5,270 nt of DNA from Thermoleophilaceae bacterium (GTDB lineage: Bacteria > Actinomycetota > Thermoleophilia > Solirubrobacterales > Thermoleophilaceae), in the NCBI GenBank assembly GCA_013812485.1, contig JACCTJ010000114.1, positions 1-5,270 of the forward strand, written 5' to 3'. Of the stretch, positions 4,813-5,270 are shown in pieces. The position numbers were made by a program, and so were the translations under genes. The notes under the pieces were generated by a model. That model worked only from the letters and a program-made list of their open reading frames with translations, was not told the origin of the DNA and searched no databases. Each line of letters opens with the position of its first letter. Position 1 is the first letter of the stretch.

Positions 4813-5270
4813 TTGATCCGGACCTCGGCGAGCTTCGTGGTGTCGTTGCCGAAGATGTCGATGATCTTGACCATGATCGAGTAGCGACCTGGGCCGGGGT
4901 ACTCGTGCCAGTCGCTCTGCGTGGCGAGCGCCGGCTCGGCGCGCGTGCGGTAGGCCTGCCACTGGTAGTGGAAGGTCTCGTCGCGGTGGTCGAAGTCGAC
5001 CGACCAGTAGTCGATCAGGTCCGACCAGCTGGTGATCCGCTCGCGCACCTTGTCCGGGATCAGGTCCTTGTCCGGATTGATGAAGTCCTTGAGCACGACG
5101 CACGCCTCGCTGCCCTGGCGGCGGACGTCGAGGTCGACGTGGGCGAGCTCGAAGAAGCGCACGGCGCCGGCCTCGGCGACCTGTCGCTCCATGACCTCGC
5201 GCGGGATCCGGCGCAGCCGCAGGTCGAGTCCGCGCCGGCGGGCGTTCTCGGGCACGGTGTCGTGCAGGCC
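4809..5270 (-). CDS. DNA methyltransferase of the restriction system, C-terminal part
   Basis: Only the last 153 codons are in the window; the frame is open to the right edge, so the catalytic motifs (an FxGxG-type SAM motif and a DPPY-like motif) lie outside and cannot be checked. The visible part includes LDLRLRRIPREVMERQVAEA, then VVLKDFINPDKDLIPDKVRE, a Trp/Tyr-rich block SDLIDYWSVDFDHRDETFHY, and the closing strands PGRYSIMVKIIDIFGNDTT. I recognise this as the C-terminal region of site-specific DNA methyltransferases encoded next to DEAD/DEAH restriction helicases. From recall only, it probably modifies the host copy of the target site. A GTG at 5255 is internal and not the true start. 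The stop overlaps the restriction gene start by 4 bases, giving the modification-before-restriction order expected for safe expression. Confidence 0.78.
   Translation of the reverse strand, partial: GLHDTVPENARRRGLDLRLRRIPREVMERQVAEAGAVRFFELAHVDLDVRRQGSEACVVLKDFINPDKDLIPDKVRERITSWSDLIDYWSVDFDHRDETFHYQWQAYRTRAEPALATQSDWHEYPGPGRYSIMVKIIDIFGNDTTKLAEVRIK

Noticed and set aside
3835..4884. Long plus-strand open frame of 349 codons opposite the 5' half of the helicase gene
   Set aside because: Same reason: it mirrors the coding frame of the helicase and shows no domain or ribosome-binding site.
4813..5103. N-terminal extension of 97 residues on the restriction subunit
   Set aside because: The extension is Arg/His/Pro-rich sequence read out of frame through the methyltransferase C-terminus. 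The GTG overlapping the methyltransferase stop is the natural start.

Overview
The window is about 5.3 kb of GC-rich DNA. Every supportable gene lies on the minus strand, so the window reads from right to left. The high GC, the Arg/Ala/Glu-rich proteins, the GTG and TTG starts and the short or absent leaders suggest an actinobacterium or a similar high-GC lineage. This is inference; no taxonomic marker is present. There are no RNA genes, CRISPR arrays, insertion sequences or attachment sites that I can support.

Right part (about 4809-5270 and 2197-4812): the C-terminal end of a DNA methyltransferase, cut by the window edge, overlaps by 4 bases (GTGA) an 871-residue restriction subunit. That subunit has a complete SF2 helicase motor and a C-terminal PD-(D/E)XK nuclease. 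The pair looks like the Mod and Res subunits of a type III or type III-like restriction-modification system. A 110-residue protein I do not recognise follows 43 bases downstream (1821-2153) and probably shares the transcript.

Left part (5-1693): three consecutive toxin-antitoxin modules of different families. In order of transcription they are a BrnT-like toxin with a ribbon-helix-helix antitoxin (1170-1693), HicB with HicA (641-1059), and a Phd/YefM antitoxin with a RelE/ParE-type toxin (5-521). The last has a well-formed promoter (TTGACA, 17 bases, TACAGT) with a palindromic operator candidate inside it, and its mRNA is probably leaderless.

The arrangement is a defence-type cluster: restriction-modification plus stacked addiction modules. 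Two of the three toxins look damaged or unusual while their antitoxins look intact. hicA has compensating frameshifts that keep the frame open but scramble the segment holding the expected catalytic histidine. The RelE-type toxin has no ATG, GTG or TTG start in its open frame and would need to start at CTG. These two observations and the unknown 110-residue gene are the most worthwhile points for follow-up.
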